Source of the DNA: Schistosoma mansoni
Lineage: Eukaryota; Platyhelminthes; Trematoda; Strigeidida; Schistosomatidae
DNA: 64,000 nucleotides
NCBI RefSeq assembly: GCF_000237925.1
Contig: NC_031495.1
Span: forward strand, 35,348,062 to 35,412,061
Direction: 5' to 3'
This document shows positions 60,367-64,000 of the stretch, piece after piece. Made by a program: the position numbers and the translations under genes. The notes under the pieces are model-generated. The model was not told where the DNA came from, did not search any database, and saw only the letters and a list, made by a program, of their open reading frames with translations. Positions within the stretch are counted from its first letter, which is position 1. Each line of letters starts with the position of its first letter.

Positions 60367-60887
60367 TTATTTATTATTTATTTAAACACATAAATATTGG
60401 TACAAAGGGGCACCAGATATATATGCGCCACACAAATCTCATTCGATTTGTGTGTGGGTTGTGATACTACCTGGGTGCCCAAACTGAAGCAGGTGGTTTT
60501 CTTAGGGGGCCACACCCCGAGCCTTCGACCTTAAGGTCTGATCCACAAGGCAGTGGAGTATCGTGAGGAGATGCAGTCCCATGGTAGCCGGTGACCAACG
60601 ATTGATTGATACGCCATTTGTTCCCTCAGGATACTGGAGCCCATGTGCACAATTGGTTTGGAATGAGAGTTTTCCAACTCCCCTAGGTGGACTCTTCGTG
60701 TCCACCAACCCGGTTAAAGCTCCGGGCATTCGCTTTTCGTCCTCTCAATTTCGTAAACAACAGTAATGCCACGAGAAGGCAGTGAGTAGGACTTCCCTGA
60801 CAGTGGCTGTATACGCATGGTCTGTGAAAGTATTTAGAGAGGGAGAGCGGACTCTCTACCCTTGGCCGTACCGGGGCATTTGGGGAC
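60367..60887 (-). mobile_element. 521-bp tailed non-autonomous retroposon with TSD
   Basis: Second complete copy of the element at 1676-2193 in the same orientation, with the RTE-B-like tail at 60367. The 11-bp direct repeat agtaactacat flanks it (60356-60366, 60888-60898), an exact match, so it is younger than the 1676 copy. Confidence 0.9.
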
Positions 60888-61027
60888 AGTAACTACATAT
60901 CATTATGTTATGAGTTGCTAACCGTCGGTGTTTTCCAGTTATCTACATATCATTAAAATGAAATTATTGATATATTGATTGACCGAATGAAAATCCCAAT
61001 AATATTTAAATTGAATTCATGATCATT

Positions 61028-61567
61028 AAAAAAAGGTTAAATCAATCATCATATAAATTGTTTTAAATTAAATAAAACTAATCGTGTGTACGAACACTAT
61101 TATCATTTATTTTGTAGGTTTATCAGCTTCATATAATATTCGTATATACAATCAAAGTTGGCTATTTTCATCAATCTATATGACCTTGTAATGCCTTACT
61201 ATTTGTTATTTATACAAAATATATGTACGTATGCCATTTCACTGATATTACAGGGTTAGTTACAAAATTAAATAAGAAATGTAACAGCGATTACGAGTTT
61301 ACGCGTCAGCTATATACAAATTCTACTAAAATCGATCTAATAGTCATAAAGTCTTGTTCTCCAAAATAAGGCTTCCTATTATTACCTCAATAACTTAAAT
61401 ATGCTGTTATTACCACGTTACAGGCATAAAGTCATAAGGTCAAAAAAAATCGGAGATGATGTTGGAAAAATGAAGCTTTTTTATCAGATATCATCTATAG
61501 TTGAAAAAATACCTATTTATGGACTACAAATTAGCAGTTAAATAGTATCAAGTAGAATCTAAAACTA
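61028..61567 (-). repeat. Right arm of the 0.5-kb inverted repeat
   Basis: Reverse complement of the left arm with very few differences (for example ctactatttgtt for cta tatgtt in the pair). Separated from the left arm by about 1.2 kb including the gap and two retroposons. Confidence 0.92.
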
Positions 61568-62940
61568 GAAATAAACTATTTTCATTCCCCCAAAGTTTGA
61601 AAATATCTAAACTGCTGAAGCGCTTCAAAGTGTCACACACCTTTATATGCTAAGATCTTTGTTTCCAAAGTTCTTATCGGCTATGCTTGAGCTCAAAACT
61701 ATCATCAAAATGAAACAGTATAAGTTTCATTTTTAAGTGAGAATGTGTTAGCTGTCGCAATCAACGAAACCTTAATTTACAGTTGTCTGTCAGTTATACA
61801 ATGTATTTGTGTCAACAAAATGTTCAGTTTAAAAAAAACAGAAACTAAGCTCTATATCACTAATACACTGTCTAATTATGCGTTAAATATAACTTACTCT
61901 ATAGAGGACTTTTTATATTTAGCGTAGAAACAACCAGTAAGTTCTAAGTGACCAATCATAAAGATGAAACTTAAATGTTGTTCGTAGACCTCATATTTAA
62001 CTGAGTGTCATAAATTTTCTTGTTAACATCACCTTCACAGTACATTTTCATTAGTCCATGTTTCTAGGATCTATTATCATCCTAGGCTTCTTAATTTGTT
62101 AATTCTTAAAATCTCTCACATACTCGATATATCTAATTGTTAAGTAATATTTAGCTCAATTAATTTGAATTTAAAATTAGATTATTTTATAAACAATTAA
62201 AATGTATTATTTTCCATATGAATTCTAATTACCATTTTATATCTATCTATCTAACCATACAACATTGTATCCAAGTATCTAGATATCCATAGACATACAA
62301 TGGACTGTATCTGTTCATATTCATTTAATGGTAATATTCAATAACAGTAATAATTATGGTAATAATCAATATGATAATCTTTATAAACAAGTTAAAATGT
62401 TCCTAAAAGTTCTTAACCAAAAATATCATTGCATTAAACTATGAATATAATAAGAATAACAATGAATAAAGTGTGTGATTTATTTTATTTTTAAAATAAG
62501 AGTCATAAAGTTAGTAAGAGGTAAACATTATGACTGAGATATTCAGTTTGTACATTTTGCATTGGGTTTGTTTATGATTGTAATCATATTCATCATTAAG
62601 TTATTGTGCTTAATGTCTACTTATCTTGTAATATTACTGGAGTGATGTAGACATTGACGAAGCGTTATATATATATATATATATATATATAATGAAGAAT
62701 TTTATTCTAAACTTTGCCTACTCACTAGTTATATAGTGAGCTTAAAATGGATACCCGAATTTGTTAAGAATAATTAAGGAAACTCGAGTTACTTATTCAG
62801 TTGTTTGACCAAAGATAAATTAAAATTTATACGAATATTCGTCAAGGTTAGGACGAATAGCATAACAAAAATTGGGCTCCGAGTATAGAGAAGTCATTAT
62901 ATGTAAAAAATTATATTTGAAATAGTTCCAGCGATTGAAA
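61568..62940. other. AT-rich DNA, no gene recognised
   Basis: Unsupported frame at 61745-61927. A (TA)n microsatellite lies at about 62668-62691. Confidence 0.4.
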
Positions 62941-63000
62941 TTTAAATAATTCCAACTTTTCGTCCAGCTAACTTGTCTGGACTTCTTCAGGGTAATAATG
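62941..63000 (-). ncRNA. Hammerhead motif, Penelope-like-element type
   Basis: Minus strand CTGAAGA, stem II gtccag/ctggac (six perfect pairs), GAAA, then agtt and ggaatta. Stem III is almost absent, as in hammerheads of Penelope-like retroelements, which are thought to work as dimers. No PLE coding sequence seen nearby. Confidence 0.65.
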
Positions 63001-64000
63001 AAGATCAAAATCATCAAAGAAATATACAGTGCTTTTTTAAACGATCATATCAAAATCTATACTACGTTAAACCAATCATATTTGGATGTTGAATTTATGT
63101 AAACAGGATAACATGAGTCAGTTGAATGAGAATTAAGTGAAAAGTTCAACGATGTGAAATAAAAGGAGACTGGATGAATTGTGTGTGTGTATGTATGTGT
63201 AAGAATGAGTTATTAATGAATGATATTCGGTGTTGATATGTTTCTATGTGAAGTAAAAATAAGAATAAAAGTGCAAATTAAAGGTTGAAAAATTGTTTCT
63301 GAATCATTGAATTGCAAATAAAATTGAGAAACATCAAGTACATAATTGTAATGCTAAACCTAACTCATATTGATTTCAGTCATAATAACGATTCATGTGA
63401 AATAAATAAATAGGTTGAATAAAGAAAAGGTCAAATTACTTGTTGAAGAATATTTACCAAATGGTTGCTAGTTGAATACCATTCTTTCTGTTTAGGCTGT
63501 TCTTATTCACCCATATATACAGCGCTTCTGCTGTCAATCTTTCTTTATGAGTGTTGAAACCTTTCGGAAGTAAATTAAAATTGTCGGAGAGTAAATGTTT
63601 TATGTGTATTTGGATTTATTGGTAACATGGATTTATAAACTGTAATTAAAGTATCACCTTTCTTTAGAACGTTGCATACATAACACATAGGAGTATTCTA
63701 TTCATAAGTTATAGTATGCATAGATCCGATTTAAAATTGATTGTTGAATACTTTAACCTATTAAATATTAATCGAAAGCATTTGAAGCATTTTTCCCTAT
63801 AGTATACTTGAATAACTATAAATATTAAAATCTTTCAACTTTAAAAATAAATTAAAAACAGTCCATGGATTTTTGCATGACAATAAATGTAAACGGAGCT
63901 GAGTTTCATTGATTCGTGTTATGAAGGATAGTTCTGAAAGCATTATGCCGATGAAGTGTTAGACTGTGAAAATAAACAAACTGAATGCTGGTCGATTGAT
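63001..64000. other. AT-rich DNA at the window end
   Basis: No gene or known repeat recognised. Confidence 0.4.

Noticed and set aside
60502-60766. Opposing frames of 67-75 residues
   Set aside because: Both fall inside the 521-bp retroposon and are not kept in the 1676 copy.
62668-62691. (TA)n run
   Set aside because: Ordinary microsatellite.
1-64000. CRISPR arrays, rRNA genes, bacterial-type operons
   Set aside because: No spaced direct repeats, rRNA signatures or polycistronic gene runs; the window is eukaryotic with spliced genes.

Overview
The window looks like nuclear DNA of a blood fluke (Schistosoma or a close trematode). It is AT-rich, its spliced genes contain introns of only 32-38 bp, and it is packed with retroelements of schistosome type: RTE-clade LINEs of two lineages (called RTE-A and RTE-B here), CsRn1/Boudicca-like Ty3/Gypsy LTR elements primed by tRNA-Trp, and short retroposons carrying hammerhead ribozymes, one of them Smα-like. 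All assignments come from reading the sequence; no search was run.

Left part (1-17.3 kb): the 3' end of an RTE-B LINE, a relic of an RTE-A 5' UTR, and a 518-bp tailed retroposon with target-site duplications (TSDs). The minus-strand Spartan-like DNA-protein crosslink protease gene (SPRTN) follows at 2.67-5.24 kb, then a plus-strand LTR element (5.65-10.04 kb, with a 200-N gap), and a full-length minus-strand RTE-A (13.36-17.26 kb).

Middle (17.5-38.6 kb): a two-exon LLPH-like gene (17.58-17.92 kb), then a pile of nested LINEs (18.9-24.1 kb). A minus-strand PHF7/G2E3-like PHD/RING gene (24.5-32.6 kb) has three LINE pieces in its introns. A second copy of the LTR element lies in minus orientation (33.4-38.6 kb). 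From its 5' LTR through most of pol it is nearly identical to the first copy, but the two 3' ends differ.

Right part (38.6-64 kb): an RTE-B fragment, then a three-layer nest (old LTR relic, RTE-A inside it, solo LTR inside that), Smα-like repeats, and a second solo LTR 468 bp upstream of an unrecognised plus-strand gene. That gene (48.67-57.43 kb, four exons, start of translation to last confident splice) encodes a signal peptide and a long acidic, Ser/Thr-rich chain. Its introns hold hammerhead retroposons, including a self-complementary dimer. A 0.5-kb inverted repeat surrounds the second 200-N gap (59.3-61.6 kb). The last 2.4 kb is AT-rich with one more hammerhead motif.

The host genes show no operon-like relation. 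The strongest candidates for something undescribed are the acidic secreted-protein gene, the several hammerhead classes including facing pairs, and the 520-bp retroposon family that borrows the RTE-B tail.
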